DNA of 64,000 nt from CAVPFA01 sp963703655 (GCA_963703655.1 CAVPFA010000003.1:558001-622000), one strand, 5' to 3'; counted from the first letter of the stretch, positions 24,666-34,351 are shown. Numbers and translations: made by a program. The notes: generated by a model not told the origin, from the letters alone.

Positions 24666-26249
24666 ATGAGCGACCATGCCGACGCGGCCACCGTCGGACT
24701 CATAGCCATCGGCGCCTTTGACGCCCAAGAGCTCGAAGCGTCCATCAAACGAATACCAGAATCGGTGCGAAGTCTGATATCAGGATTATTCGTCCCGATC
24801 GTCGTCGCTCCGGCGCGTGACGCCTACGTCGGGGCCCTTGCCACGACGCGTGACCTCCCGGCGCTCGAGACCCTGGCGCAGCAGGCAGACATTCCGGTCA
24901 CGGCTGCTCATGTGTCGCCCGAAGATGCCAGGTACGGCGCCTTGTTGAAGCTCGGCTTCAAATGGGCTCTCGAGCGCAATCTCTCCGTTGTGGTCGTCAT
25001 CCACGGGGCTGGCCTGTTCGGTTTGGAGGACCTCGATCGCTTCGTCAGGCCCATTCGCGACGGGCGAGCCTGTCTAGTCATCGCCACGCGTACGCCGTAT
25101 AACGTATCCCTGCCGTTGCACTGGTCCCGATACGTCAAATTCGCCGGCAACGCCCGCCTGGCTTCCTACTTGAGCAAGATCACCGGTATCCAGGTGGACG
25201 ATTGGCTCTGCCCGTTTCGGGCCTACTCGGTCCAAGCCCTTCAGGCGGTGCGATACGAGAAGAATTCCGACGGCCATATCTTCGATCTCGAGATGATCAT
25301 GACGCTCGAGCAGCTAAACCAGCCCATCGTCCAATGCCCAGTTGCCGTTGCCGCAGATAGGCACTTCCGGCTCCTCGATTGTGTCATCTTGGCACGAGAC
25401 TCGATCTTCACCGCCGTTCGCTATCGGATGAGCAAGATGGGCTTTGGAACGGAGTCCACGGCGTTTTCATCTGACATCTACGAGCTCAAGTATGAGGAGA
25501 CTTCCAGCCACTCACACCTCCAGACGTGGATGGCGGGCAGGCCGGCGGGAGAAGTACTGGATATCGGCTGTTCGGATGGACAGTTCGGCGCTCTTTTGGA
25601 GGAGATGGGACATACCGTCACGGGAATAGACCTCATCGAGAGCAATGGCGTCAAGGACCGCATTTCACAGTTTTTCGTTTGTGACCTCGAGCGTGGCCTC
25701 CCCGATCCTTTGGCGACGAGGCTCTTCGACACCATCATCCTTGCTGACGTGCTGGAGCATGTGACGGCTCCGGATCGAATTCTGCGCGAGGCAAAGGCTC
25801 TCCTGCGCCCGAATGGGAGCATCCTGGTCAGCGTGCCGAACGTCGGGCACTGGTACGGCCGGCTGAAGGTCGGTCTCGGGCTCTTCTCCTACGACCGGCG
25901 AGGACTCTTCGACTATGGGCATGTCCGGTTCTTCACGCGCCTGACCTTCAAGCGGATGCTTGCCAACGAAGGGATGGCGATAACGAGGACGGGGGTGACC
26001 GGCACTCCGTTCCTCGACGTCCTCTCGAGGGGAAGCCCTCGGAGGTCCTCGGCGCGTAGCCTCACCTCCGGGGCCAAGGGCGCCATGTCGGCGGTGAGGA
26101 CGTTCTTCATGAACGTCTGGCCTTCGCTGTTCGGCTACCAATTGCTCTTCGAGCTGATCCCCGAGCACACGGCCGAACAGCTCTTCCACGACATCGGATG
26201 TGCTCACTCCCACTCGATGGTGCCCGGGGGCTTGGACGTCACGTCGTAG
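24666..26249 (+). CDS. glycosyltransferase-like/SAM-methyltransferase fusion protein
   Basis: The 527-residue protein has an N-terminal domain shaped like a DPM1-type family-2 glycosyltransferase (residues about 8-245) and a C-terminal class I methyltransferase (about 285-450). EVLDIGCSDGQFGALLEE is the SAM-binding motif I, and IILADVLEHV and NGSILVSVPNVGHW follow. In the first domain the metal-binding DxD position reads GAG (114-116), so transferase activity is doubtful. Its bases are visibly less GC-rich than its neighbours, which suggests transfer. The last 46 bases overlap the end of guaA on the other strand, so its true C-terminus is uncertain. Cell-surface glycan modification is a guess. 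Confidence 0.72.
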   Translation: MSDHADAATVGLIAIGAFDAQELEASIKRIPESVRSLISGLFVPIVVAPARDAYVGALATTRDLPALETLAQQADIPVTAAHVSPEDARYGALLKLGFKWALERNLSVVVVIHGAGLFGLEDLDRFVRPIRDGRACLVIATRTPYNVSLPLHWSRYVKFAGNARLASYLSKITGIQVDDWLCPFRAYSVQALQAVRYEKNSDGHIFDLEMIMTLEQLNQPIVQCPVAVAADRHFRLLDCVILARDSIFTAVRYRMSKMGFGTESTAFSSDIYELKYEETSSHSHLQTWMAGRPAGEVLDIGCSDGQFGALLEEMGHTVTGIDLIESNGVKDRISQFFVCDLERGLPDPLATRLFDTIILADVLEHVTAPDRILREAKALLRPNGSILVSVPNVGHWYGRLKVGLGLFSYDRRGLFDYGHVRFFTRLTFKRMLANEGMAITRTGVTGTPFLDVLSRGSPRRSSARSLTSGAKGAMSAVRTFFMNVWPSLFGYQLLFELIPEHTAEQLFHDIGCAHSHSMVPGGLDVTS

Positions 26250-27742
26250 GCGACCCGGTTGACACCTCGCACCTCGTTGATGATGCGGCTCGAGATCCGT
26301 TCGAGCACGTCGTAGGGCAGGCGGGCCCAGTCAGCGGTCATGGCGTCCTCGCTCGTGACGGCGCGGATGACGATCGGGTAGGCGTACGTGCGCTCGTCGC
26401 CCATCACGCCCACCGAGCGCACCGCCGGCAGCACGGCGAACCACTGCCACAGCTGATCGTCGAGCCCGCTGCGCCGGATCTCCTCGAGGACGATCGAGTC
26501 GGCCTCCCGCAGGATCTGAACGCGCTCTGGCGTCACCTCGCCGACGACCCGCACCGCGAGCCCCGGCCCAGGAAACGGCTGGCGCCACACGATCTCAGCC
26601 GGCAGCCCCAGCTCCTCGCCGATCGCCCGAACCTCGTCTTTGAACAAGAGCCGGAGCGGCTCGACGAGGTCGAGGTCCATGTCCGCCGGCAGACCTCCGA
26701 CGTTGTGGTGAGACTTGATGGTGGCCGCGTCCGAGGTACCCGATTCGATCACGTCCGGGTACAAGGTCCCCTGGACGAGGAACTTGGCGTCCTGCTGCCC
26801 GAGTGCCACCTCCTCGAAGAGGCGGATGAAAAGCTGGCCGATGGCTTTGCGTTTCTCTTCGGGATCCGTCAAGCCAGCCAGAGCTTCGAAGAAGCGGTCC
26901 GAGGCCTTCACGTGGACGAGGTCGACGGCGAATTGCCTTAGGAACGTCTCTTCGACCTGCTCGCCTTCGCCTGCCCGCATGAGCCCCGTGTCGACGAAGA
27001 CAGCCGTGAGCTGGTCGCCGATCGCCTTGTGGACGAGCGCGGCCGCGACGGCCGAGTCGACGCCCCCGGACAGCGCGCACAACGCGTGGCCCGAGCCGAC
27101 CTGGGCGCGGACAGCCGCGACCTGCGACTCGATCACCGACGTGTGCGTCCATGTAGGGCGGCAGTCGCAGACCCCGAAGAGGAAACGCCTCAGCAGCTCC
27201 TGGCCGCGCTTTGTGTGCGCCACCTCCGGGTGGAACTGGACGCCGTAGAGGCCCCGCGCCCGGTCCTCGAGCGCGGCGACGGCTGCCTCGGCGGTTGCCG
27301 CGGTGACCGTGAACCCGGCCGGTGCTCCCACGATCGAATCCGCGTGGCTCATCCAGACGTCGGTCGCCGGGTCCCATTTGTCCATCAGGACGGAGGGCGC
27401 GCAAGCGAGCAGCCGGGTGCGTCCGTACTCGCCTGTCCCTGTCCGTGCCACCTCCCCACCGAGCACCTGCGTGAGCAGCTGGGCGCCGTAGCAGATCCCG
27501 AGCACGGGGATGCCGGAGGCGAACAACCCGGCATCGACCGAAGGGGCCGACGGGGTGTAGACCGACTTCGGACCGCCGGAAAGTATGACCCCTTTGGGGT
27601 TTCGGGCGAGCATCTCGCTCGCGGGCATCGAGGCCGGGACGATCTCGGAATAGACGTGCGCCTCGCGCACGCGCCGTGCGATCAGCTGCGCGTACTGCGC
27701 ACCGAAGTCGACCACGAGAACCGTGTCGTAGTCGACCGTCAT
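26204..27742 (-). CDS. guaA: GMP synthase (glutamine-hydrolysing)
   Basis: GuaA converts XMP to GMP with glutamine and ATP in the cytoplasm. The 512-residue protein has the class I amidotransferase domain with the nucleophile in GICYGAQ and the His/Glu of VQFHPEV. The ATP-pyrophosphatase loop is LSGGVDSAV, and the dimerisation domain ends in the conserved KPPGTIEWE. Length and motifs are complete. It is divergent from the YfhO-like gene at 27843 and overlaps the tail of the methyltransferase fusion gene. guaB3 lies 2.4 kb away, which groups two guanine-nucleotide genes. Confidence 0.97.
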   Translation of the reverse strand: MTVDYDTVLVVDFGAQYAQLIARRVREAHVYSEIVPASMPASEMLARNPKGVILSGGPKSVYTPSAPSVDAGLFASGIPVLGICYGAQLLTQVLGGEVARTGTGEYGRTRLLACAPSVLMDKWDPATDVWMSHADSIVGAPAGFTVTAATAEAAVAALEDRARGLYGVQFHPEVAHTKRGQELLRRFLFGVCDCRPTWTHTSVIESQVAAVRAQVGSGHALCALSGGVDSAVAAALVHKAIGDQLTAVFVDTGLMRAGEGEQVEETFLRQFAVDLVHVKASDRFFEALAGLTDPEEKRKAIGQLFIRLFEEVALGQQDAKFLVQGTLYPDVIESGTSDAATIKSHHNVGGLPADMDLDLVEPLRLLFKDEVRAIGEELGLPAEIVWRQPFPGPGLAVRVVGEVTPERVQILREADSIVLEEIRRSGLDDQLWQWFAVLPAVRSVGVMGDERTYAYPIVIRAVTSEDAMTADWARLPYDVLERISSRIINEVRGVNRVAYDVTSKPPGTIEWE

Positions 27743-27842
27743 CCCCAGAACCTACCAGCGCGGTCGGGACCGGCCCGGCCCGAGCGCTGACGTTAGGACG
27801 TTCTCCTGGCGCTGCCGGCCGGGCCAACTGCGGTAGACACTG

Positions 27843-30188
27843 ATGATGCGCGAGACGGCGGCTTCACCCGCACGAGGTCGCCTCCGCCCGGGTGCCAGCG
27901 CGTGGGCGGGCCCGCTGGCCGTCGTGGCTGTCGTGCTGCTCACCAACATGCCGGGCCTCGTGGGGATCGTCGACCCGAACCCCCTCCTGGTCGAGAGCCT
28001 CGGAACTTCCCACGTCACCTTCGGCTTCCTGCCCGGCAACTGGTTCACCGACCCCTCGATCGGCTGGAACAGCCAGGCGCTGAGCCACCTCGCCGCGATC
28101 GACTGGCTGCACGGCCAGATCCCGTGGTGGAACCCGTTCGTCGGCATCGGCATACCGCTCGCCGGCCAGATACAGGCCGCCGCGTTCTTCCCACCGGTGC
28201 TCCTCTTCGCGCTGGCGAACGGTTCTCTCTTCTTCCACGTCACCCTCGAGGTTGCGGCCGGCCTCGCGACCTGGTTCCTGCTCCGCGAGCTCGGCATGTC
28301 CCGCCCGGTGGCCACCGTCGGCGCCGTGCTGTTCGCACTGAACGGCACGTTCTCATGGGTCAACGCCGCCATGATGAACCCGGTGCCGCTCCTGCCGATG
28401 CTCCTCCTCGGCGTCGAGCGGACCTACCGGCACCCGCGGGAGCATGCCGGATGGGTCCTCATCGCCCTGGCACTAGCGCTGTCCATCTACGGAGGGTTCC
28501 CCGAGACCGCGTACATGGACGGCCTGTTGGGGTTGGCCTGGGCCGTCTTGCGGCTCTGCCAGTCTGGCCGTGAGCGGCGCCGGTGGTTCGCCTTCCGATG
28601 CTTGCTCGGGGGAGGGACGGGCCTCCTGCTCGCGCTCCCGGTGGGGCTGCCTTTCGCGCAGCTGCTGCTTCACGCCGATCTGGGAAATCACGCCGGCGCC
28701 GCCGGGCGCGATTTCCTCGGCGCGATCGACCTGCCGACCCTCGGGCTCCCGTACCTGTACGGCCCGGTCGTCGCCTACCTCGCGAAGGATCCGGCAACCG
28801 GCGCCTACTGGGGCCCCATCGGAGGTTTCGTGACCGCCTCGACGATCGCCCTCGTCGCTGGCGGCCTGTTCGGGGGCCGCCGCGAGCGAGGACTCCGCGT
28901 CATGCTTGGCCTCTACGCGGTCGTCATGCTGCTCTGGGTCAACGGGGTGAAGCCCTTCTCCGATCTGAGCTCGGTCGTGCCGGTCACCTTGCACATCACT
29001 CTCACGCGCTACGCCACCCCGTCGTGGGAACTGTGCCTCATCGTGCTCGCGTGCTTCGGGCTCGAAGCGCTCGGCGCCGACGGCCGGGCCCGCGCCGCAA
29101 CGGCGCTCGGGGGCTGCGCCGCGCTCGGGCTCGGGGCGCTGATGCTGACCGGGACGGCGGGGCGGGTCGCTTCGACGCTCGCCCGCCTGTACCCGGCCGC
29201 GCACGGCTACACGGTCGCGATGACGATCTGGGCGGGCGCGATGGTGGTGGTCGTGTGCTTCCTAGGCGTCCTGAAGAGGCGTCGATGGACTGTGGCGGCC
29301 GCCGGAGCTCTTCTGGTGCTCGACGCGGTTGTCATGGCCGGCATCCCTCAGCTCTCGGCACCCCGCAGCGCTTCGGTCGACGAGGCGCCCCTGGCGTTCC
29401 TCCGGTCGCATCTCGACCTCGGCCGCTACGCCAGCTTCGTGGCCTACCACTCCGACTACGGGTCGTACTACGGCCTGCCTCAGATCGACACGAGCGCACT
29501 GCCGATCCCTATCGCCTGGGCGAAAGCGGTCACCCGGGAACTGGGCTCGAACAACGACCCGATCCGTTTCGACGGCGTACAGGTCGTCAATCCGAGCGGC
29601 CCGACAGCCGTCGAGCAGGCGCTTGGTCATCTTGGCGGATATCGGCGGCTCGGCGTCCGCTACTTCGTCGTCGGCCGGCTCGACTTCCGCTTGTTCAGGA
29701 GGGCCGGGCACTACCTGGACGGACTTCGGAGCGTCTTTCATGACCGCCATTTCTGGATCCTGGCGCTGCCGTCGCCCACGCCGTTCTACTCCACCGTCGG
29801 CGATTCCTGCCGTCTTTCGCCCAGGGGACAAGACGTCGTGGCCGCGACCTGCGCGGCCCCGGGCACCGTCATTCGCAACGAGCTCGACTACCCGGGCTGG
29901 GTCGCCACCGTTGACGGCCGCCCGACGCCGGTGAGCGGCGGCGGCAAGGGGCTCGTGACCGAAGTCCGCCTGCCGGCGGGGCGCAGCACCGTGGTGTTCA
30001 GCTATGCGCCGCCGCAGATCGATCTCGCGGTCGCCGGCTTCGCTCTCGGCGCCTTGATCCTCGTCGGCCTCCCGGTGGCGACCTGGCGTTTGCGCAGGCC
30101 GCGACGAAGGCACAAGCAGAGGGACACGGCCGTGCACGCCGGAGGCGGGCGCGAGCGGGCGAGCGGCGCAAGGGCCGCCACCGACTAG
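27843..30188 (+). CDS. YfhO-like polytopic membrane protein
   Basis: The 781-residue protein has about a dozen hydrophobic segments and a large C-terminal soluble part (about 600-730). IDWLHGQIPWWNPFVGIGIPL and ALSIYGGFPETAY are typical of the YfhO family, which resembles GT-C glycosyltransferases and helps to decorate cell-wall polymers in Firmicutes. The C-terminal VIRNELDYPGWVATVDGRP matches the end region of such proteins. Two adjacent ATG codons start the reading (27843 and 27846). The stop overlaps the convergent guaB3 stop by 4 bases. A precise function is not assigned. Confidence 0.82.
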   Translation: MMRETAASPARGRLRPGASAWAGPLAVVAVVLLTNMPGLVGIVDPNPLLVESLGTSHVTFGFLPGNWFTDPSIGWNSQALSHLAAIDWLHGQIPWWNPFVGIGIPLAGQIQAAAFFPPVLLFALANGSLFFHVTLEVAAGLATWFLLRELGMSRPVATVGAVLFALNGTFSWVNAAMMNPVPLLPMLLLGVERTYRHPREHAGWVLIALALALSIYGGFPETAYMDGLLGLAWAVLRLCQSGRERRRWFAFRCLLGGGTGLLLALPVGLPFAQLLLHADLGNHAGAAGRDFLGAIDLPTLGLPYLYGPVVAYLAKDPATGAYWGPIGGFVTASTIALVAGGLFGGRRERGLRVMLGLYAVVMLLWVNGVKPFSDLSSVVPVTLHITLTRYATPSWELCLIVLACFGLEALGADGRARAATALGGCAALGLGALMLTGTAGRVASTLARLYPAAHGYTVAMTIWAGAMVVVVCFLGVLKRRRWTVAAAGALLVLDAVVMAGIPQLSAPRSASVDEAPLAFLRSHLDLGRYASFVAYHSDYGSYYGLPQIDTSALPIPIAWAKAVTRELGSNNDPIRFDGVQVVNPSGPTAVEQALGHLGGYRRLGVRYFVVGRLDFRLFRRAGHYLDGLRSVFHDRHFWILALPSPTPFYSTVGDSCRLSPRGQDVVAATCAAPGTVIRNELDYPGWVATVDGRPTPVSGGGKGLVTEVRLPAGRSTVVFSYAPPQIDLAVAGFALGALILVGLPVATWRLRRPRRRHKQRDTAVHAGGGRERASGARAATD

Positions 30189-31348
30189 TGCCCCATGCCC
30201 ACCGACTGGGCCCGCTGCAGCTGCTTGCCCTCGGTCTGCAGCGCCGGGGCGACCATGACCTCGGCCTTGTGGAATTCCCGGACCGTCTCGTAACCGCACG
30301 TCGCCATCGAGGTGCGCAGGGCCCCGAACAGGTTCATCCGCCCGTCGTTCTCGTGCGCGGGCCCGAGGAGGATCTCCCGGATCGTCCCCCGGCGCTCGAC
30401 CTTCACGCGAGCGCCCCGTGGCAGCGTCGGGTGGAACGTGGCCATGCCCCAGTGGTAGCCGCGCCCGGGCGCTTCGTGGGCCGCCGCGAGCGGTGACCCG
30501 ATCATCACCGCGTCCGCACCGCAGGCGATCGCCTTGGCGATGTCGCCGCCGCGGCTCATCCCCCCGTCCGCGATCACCTGCACGTACACACCGGTCTCCT
30601 CGAGATGGCGCGACCTCGCGCCCGCGGCGTCGGCGATCGCCGTCGCCTGCGGCACGCCGATCCCGAGCACGCCGCGGGTCGTGCAGGCGTTGCCCGGCCC
30701 GACTCCGACGAGCACGCCGGCCGCCCCGGTGCGCATCAGGTGCAGCGCGGCCGGATAGGACGCGCAGCCTCCGACCACGACCGGGATGTCGAGCTCGCGG
30801 ATGAAACTCTTCAAGTTCAGCGGCTCGCAGGTCCTCGAGACGTGCTCGGCGGAGACCACCGTGCCCTGGATCACGAGCAGGTCGAGCTCGGCCTCCAGAA
30901 GGGCGGGAGCGAACTGCGCGGTCCGCTGGGGCGTGACCGAGGCGCAGGCTGTCACGCCGGCCTCCTTGATCTCGCGAATGCGCAGGCTGACCAGCTCGGG
31001 CTTCAGCGGCTCGAGGTAGATCTGCTGCATACGGGCGGTCGCCTTCTCGGGCGGGAGCTCGGCGATCTCGGCCAGCAGGGGCTCGGGGTCCTCGTACCGG
31101 GTCCAGAGCCCCTCCAGGTTCAGCACGCCGACGCCGCCGAGACGGCCGATCTCTATGGCCGTCGCAGGGCTCACGACACCGTCCATGGCCGCTGCCATGA
31201 GCGGGAGCTCGAAACGGAAGGCGTCGATCTCCCAGGAGATGTCCACGTCCTCGGGGTCCCGGGTGCGCCTCGAGGGGACGATCGCAATGTCGTCCAGGCC
31301 GTACGCCTGCCGCCCCGACTTGCCGATCCCGATCTCGACCTCAGCCAC
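30185..31348 (-). CDS. guaB3: GuaB3 family IMP dehydrogenase-related protein
   Basis: The 387-residue TIM-barrel protein lacks the CBS domains of standard IMP dehydrogenase, which defines GuaB3 of actinobacteria and cyanobacteria. The catalytic loop is GPGNACTTRGVLGIG with the thioimidate Cys, and IADGGMSRGGDIAKAIACGADAVMIG binds the phosphate. Recent work on the family suggests GMP reductase-like activity in some members, so the direction of the reaction is open. The start is GTG at 31348. It lies 52 bases downstream of the Nudix gene. Confidence 0.93.
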   Translation of the reverse strand: MAEVEIGIGKSGRQAYGLDDIAIVPSRRTRDPEDVDISWEIDAFRFELPLMAAAMDGVVSPATAIEIGRLGGVGVLNLEGLWTRYEDPEPLLAEIAELPPEKATARMQQIYLEPLKPELVSLRIREIKEAGVTACASVTPQRTAQFAPALLEAELDLLVIQGTVVSAEHVSRTCEPLNLKSFIRELDIPVVVGGCASYPAALHLMRTGAAGVLVGVGPGNACTTRGVLGIGVPQATAIADAAGARSRHLEETGVYVQVIADGGMSRGGDIAKAIACGADAVMIGSPLAAAHEAPGRGYHWGMATFHPTLPRGARVKVERRGTIREILLGPAHENDGRMNLFGALRTSMATCGYETVREFHKAEVMVAPALQTEGKQLQRAQSVGMGH

Positions 31349-31400
31349 ACCCCGGCCTCTCGTTCAGGGCCTCCGTTAAGCGCCCGCTCCTCTCGCCACC

Positions 31401-32210
31401 CTAGTGCGCACCGTCAGGGTCGCCAGGGCCGGGAGCCTCGGCCCGCCGCAGCACGTGGACGAGAAACGAGTGGAGCAGCTGAGCCGTCGCCCCCCAGATC
31501 ACGTCCTCGCCCAGGTCGAAAAAGTGCATGGTCCTGCCCCCCTCGTCGGTCTCGTCCCATCGCTCCTGCCAGTAGCGGCCGGGAGCTACGAGCTCGGCGA
31601 GGGGCACGACCAGGATCCGGTCGACCTCTGCCGGGTTGGCATCGAGCGCCGGGCGGCCCCGTATCGCCCCCACGAAGGCGGCGATCGAAGCCGAGGCCCG
31701 GGAACGGCCGAGGGTGGAGAGGCGGCCGAGGACTTCCACGCCGGCGGGACGAAGATCCACCTCTTCATATGCTTCCCGCAGCGCCGCCGCGAGGGGTTCC
31801 TCACCGGGCTCGACGCCGCCTCCCGGGAACGCGATCTCACCTGGGTTCGCACGAAGATGCACCGCCCTGCGGATGAGCACGACCACGGCCGGCCGCAACA
31901 GGTCGCCCCCCGACGAGTCGAAGGTGGCGACCGGGGCGACGTCTCTTGGCATCAGCGCGATGAGCACGGCCGCGCCCACGGCACGGTCCAAGCCGGCCGG
32001 CGCGGGCGAATCGGCGAACGCGTCGCGGACTGCGCCAATGCTCAGCTGCGCTGCCGGATCGACCGCCTCGAGCCCGTCGACTGGCGGCTCGACCCGCCTC
32101 GCCCAGGGCGGGCGCGGAACCGCCTGGCGGGCACCGCCTCGGGCCGGCCGGCCGGCGAGATCGGCCGTCCCCGGCGAGCGGCGGCGCGCCGGGGGTTCGG
32201 GCGCCGTCAC
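31401..32210 (-). CDS. Nudix hydrolase, CoA pyrophosphatase-type
   Basis: The 269-residue protein contains a full Nudix box in GGGVEPGEEPLAAALREAYEEVDL, read at positions 31769-31840. The preceding LRANPGEIAFPGG matches the UPF0035 signature of CoA/acyl-CoA pyrophosphatases, which trim CoA to phosphopantetheine. The first about 75 residues are Pro/Arg/Ala-rich and unlike the family, so the GTG start at 32210 could be too far upstream. It lies downstream of groEL but is separated from it by a strong hairpin. Confidence 0.85.
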   Translation of the reverse strand: MTAPEPPARRRSPGTADLAGRPARGGARQAVPRPPWARRVEPPVDGLEAVDPAAQLSIGAVRDAFADSPAPAGLDRAVGAAVLIALMPRDVAPVATFDSSGGDLLRPAVVVLIRRAVHLRANPGEIAFPGGGVEPGEEPLAAALREAYEEVDLRPAGVEVLGRLSTLGRSRASASIAAFVGAIRGRPALDANPAEVDRILVVPLAELVAPGRYWQERWDETDEGGRTMHFFDLGEDVIWGATAQLLHSFLVHVLRRAEAPGPGDPDGAH

Positions 32211-32257
32211 CCCGGCAGTGTATCCAGGCTCTCCCGGGGTTCTGGGCCCGGGCGCGC

Positions 32258-32286
32258 CGGCAGCCGGGCACGGGGCCCGGCTGCCG
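32258..32286 (-). terminator. groEL terminator hairpin
   Basis: A perfect 12-bp inverted repeat (CGGCAGCCGGGC at 32258-32269, complement at 32275-32286) with a 5-base loop lies 26 bases after the groEL stop. It is the strongest stem seen in a gap in this window. No T-run follows. Confidence 0.75.
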
Positions 32287-32311
32287 CAGTGCGCGGGCTC
32301 GCTGAGACGAG

Positions 32312-33950
32312 CTACATCATCCCCATGCCGCCGCCGGCTCCGGCCATGGCCGCTGCGGCTGCGCCATCGGCCTTCTCCGGCTTGTCGGCGATGAGCGCCT
32401 CGGTGGTGAGCAGCAGCGCCGCGATAGACGCTGCGTTCTGCAACGCCGAGCGCGTCACCTTCGTCGGGTCGATGATGCCGGCCTTCACGAGGTCCTCGAG
32501 CTCACCGGTCGAGCGCGTTGAGCCCGATCGTGCCCTTGGCCCGCTCGACCTCCTGCACCTTCACGGCACCCTCGAAGCCCGCATTGATGGCGATCCACTT
32601 CAACGGCTCGGCGAGCGCGCGCCCGACGATCGTGGCACCCGTGGCCTCGTCGCCGGTCAGGCTGTCGGCCACCGCAGTCACGGCCTTGCGGCTACGGAGG
32701 AGGGCGGTGCCACCGCCGGCGACGATGCCCTCCTCGATCGCTGCACGGGTCGCGGACAGGGCGTCCTCGATGCGGTGCTTCTTCTCCTTGAGCTCGATCT
32801 CGGTGGCAGCGCCCACCTTGACGACGGCGACGCCGCCGGCGAGCTTGGCGAGCCGCTCCTGGAGCTTCTCGCGGTCCCAGTCCGAGTCGGTCTCCTCGAT
32901 CTCCCGCTTGATCTGGGAGATCCGGCCCTTCACCTCGTCTGCGGAGCCCGCACCGTCGACGATCGTCGTGTCGTCCTTCGTGACCACGACGCGCCTCGCC
33001 CTGCCCAACAAATCGAGCGAGGTGTTCTCGAGCTTGAGGCCCACCTCCTCGGAGATGAGCTGGCCGCCTGTGAGGACGGCGAGATCACCGAGCATGGCCT
33101 TGCGCCGCTCGCCGAAGCCCGGCGCCTTGACCGCGACGGACTGGAACAGCCCGCGGATCTTGTTGACGACAAGGGTGGCGAGCGCCTCTCCCTCGACGTC
33201 CTCGGAGACGATCAGCAGGGGCTTGCCCGTCTGCATGATCTTCTCGAGCACGGGCAACAGGTCGTGGACCGACGAGATCTTGCTGTTCACGATGAGCAGG
33301 TAAGGGTCCTCGAGGACCGCTTCCTGGCGCTCGGGGTCGGTCACGAAGTACGGCGAGAGGAAGCCCTTGTCGAACTGCATTCCCTCGGTGAACTCGAGCT
33401 CGAGCCCGAAGGTGTTGGACTCCTCGACCGTGACGGTCCCGTCCTTGCCGACCTTGTCGATGGCGTCGGCAAGTACCTCGCCGATGGACGCGTCCGCTGC
33501 CGAGATGGCCGCGACCTGGGCGATCTCGCGACGCCCTTCGATCTCCTTGGCCTGGCTGTGGATCGACTTGACGGCTGCGGCCACGGCCTTCTCGATACCA
33601 CGCTTGAGCGACATCGGGTTCGCGCCGGCCGCCACGTTGCGAAGGCCCTCGCGCACCAGCGCCTGGGCCAGCACCGTAGCGGTGGTCGTGCCGTCGCCCG
33701 CCACGTCGTTGGTCTTCGTCGCGACTTCCTTCACGAGCTGAGCGCCCATGTTCTCGAAGTGGTCGTCGAGCTCGATGTCGCGGGCGATGGTGACACCGTC
33801 GTTGGTGATCGTCGGCGCGCCGAACTTCTTGTCGAGCACGACGTTGCGGCCCTTCGGCCCCAGCGTCACCTTGACGGTGTCGGCGAGCTTGTTGACGCCG
33901 ACCTCGAGCCGGCGCCTGGCTTGCTCGTCGAATACAAGGACCTTGGCCAT
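32312..33950 (-). CDS. groEL: chaperonin GroEL (frameshift near the 3' end)
   Basis: GroEL forms the double-ring folding chamber with GroES. TLGPKGRNVVLDKKFG, NDVAGDGTTTATVLAQAL, AAISAADASIGE and ALSATRAAIEEGIVAGGGTAL are all present. The open frame stops early near 32502. One surplus base near 32517 explains this: removing it gives NALTGELEDLVKAGIIDPTK and then the normal tail to GGGMGMM at 32312, about 545 residues. Ending GGMGMM rather than GGMGGMDF is a minor variant. ATGA overlap links it to groES. The frameshift is most likely a sequencing error, because the restored tail is perfectly conserved. Confidence 0.95.
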
Positions 33951-34243
33951 CAGGCGCTGACCTTCGCCAGCACGTCACGGCTCGAGAGGATGAGAAGCTC
34001 CTCGCCGTTGTGTGTGATCTCGGTACCTCCGTACTTCGAGTAGACGACCGTGTCGCCGACGGCCACGTCCAAGGGGACGAGCTCGCCGGTGTTCTCGGTA
34101 CGCCGACCCGGGCCTACTGCGAGGACCTCGCCCTGTTGGGGCTTCTCTTTGGCCGTGTCGGGGATGACAAGGCCGGATGCGGTCATCTCTTCGGATTCGC
34201 TCGGCCGGACGACTATGCGGTCGTCCAGGGGCTGCAACTTCAT
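33950..34243 (-). CDS. groES: co-chaperonin GroES
   Basis: The 97-residue heptameric lid of GroEL has LQPLDDRIVVRPSE at the start and GDTVVYSKYGGTEI with EELLILSSRDVLA at the end. The mobile-loop region SEEMTASGLVIPDTAKEKP is normal. AGGAGG precedes the ATG by 9 bases. The gene is led by a clear promoter with a CIRCE operator, so heat-inducible control by HrcA is expected. Confidence 0.97.
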   Translation of the reverse strand: MKLQPLDDRIVVRPSESEEMTASGLVIPDTAKEKPQQGEVLAVGPGRRTENTGELVPLDVAVGDTVVYSKYGGTEITHNGEELLILSSRDVLAKVSA

Positions 34244-34268
34244 TTCAGGGGCCTCCTGTCTGGCTCCG

Positions 34269-34295
34269 TTAGCACTCTCGACTTACGAGTGCCAA
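34269..34295 (-). promoter_or_regulatory. CIRCE operator (HrcA binding site)
   Basis: TTAGCACTC, nine bases, then GAGTGCCAA differs from the CIRCE consensus at one position (GAGTGCTAA). It starts 26 bases before groES and adjoins the -10 hexamer, so bound HrcA would block transcription initiation. A lone half-site (GAGTGCTA, 34335-34342) lies upstream of the -35. Confidence 0.93.
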
Positions 34296-34323
34296 CCATA
34301 CCGGTAGTCGGCGTCGCTGGCAA
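34295..34323 (-). promoter_or_regulatory. groES promoter (-35 TTGCCA, -10 TATGGT)
   Basis: On the minus strand TTGCCA (34318-34323) and TATGGT (34295-34300) are separated by exactly 17 bases, a good vegetative-sigma promoter. The CIRCE palindrome begins where the -10 ends, covering the expected transcription start. Confidence 0.8.
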
Positions 34324-34351
34324 CCTCAGGCCGAGAGTGCTATGTCTCTAC

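Noticed and set aside
22451..24721. Long open frame of 756 codons antisense to the helicase
   Set aside because: High GC keeps the antisense frame free of stops; its product resembles no family, while the helicase on the other strand has all motifs.
24766..24796. TCTGATATCAG-type AT-rich stretch as a third copy of the shared element
   Set aside because: It lies inside the methyltransferase fusion gene and matches only a short palindrome, not the 25-base pattern.
32502..32530. Naturally truncated GroEL
   Set aside because: Deleting one base gives a fully conserved C-terminus to GGMGMM, so an indel error is simpler.
31404..34043. Open frame of 879 codons antisense to groEL and the Nudix gene
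   Set aside because: Shadow of conserved genes, Asp/His/Arg-rich composition without domains.
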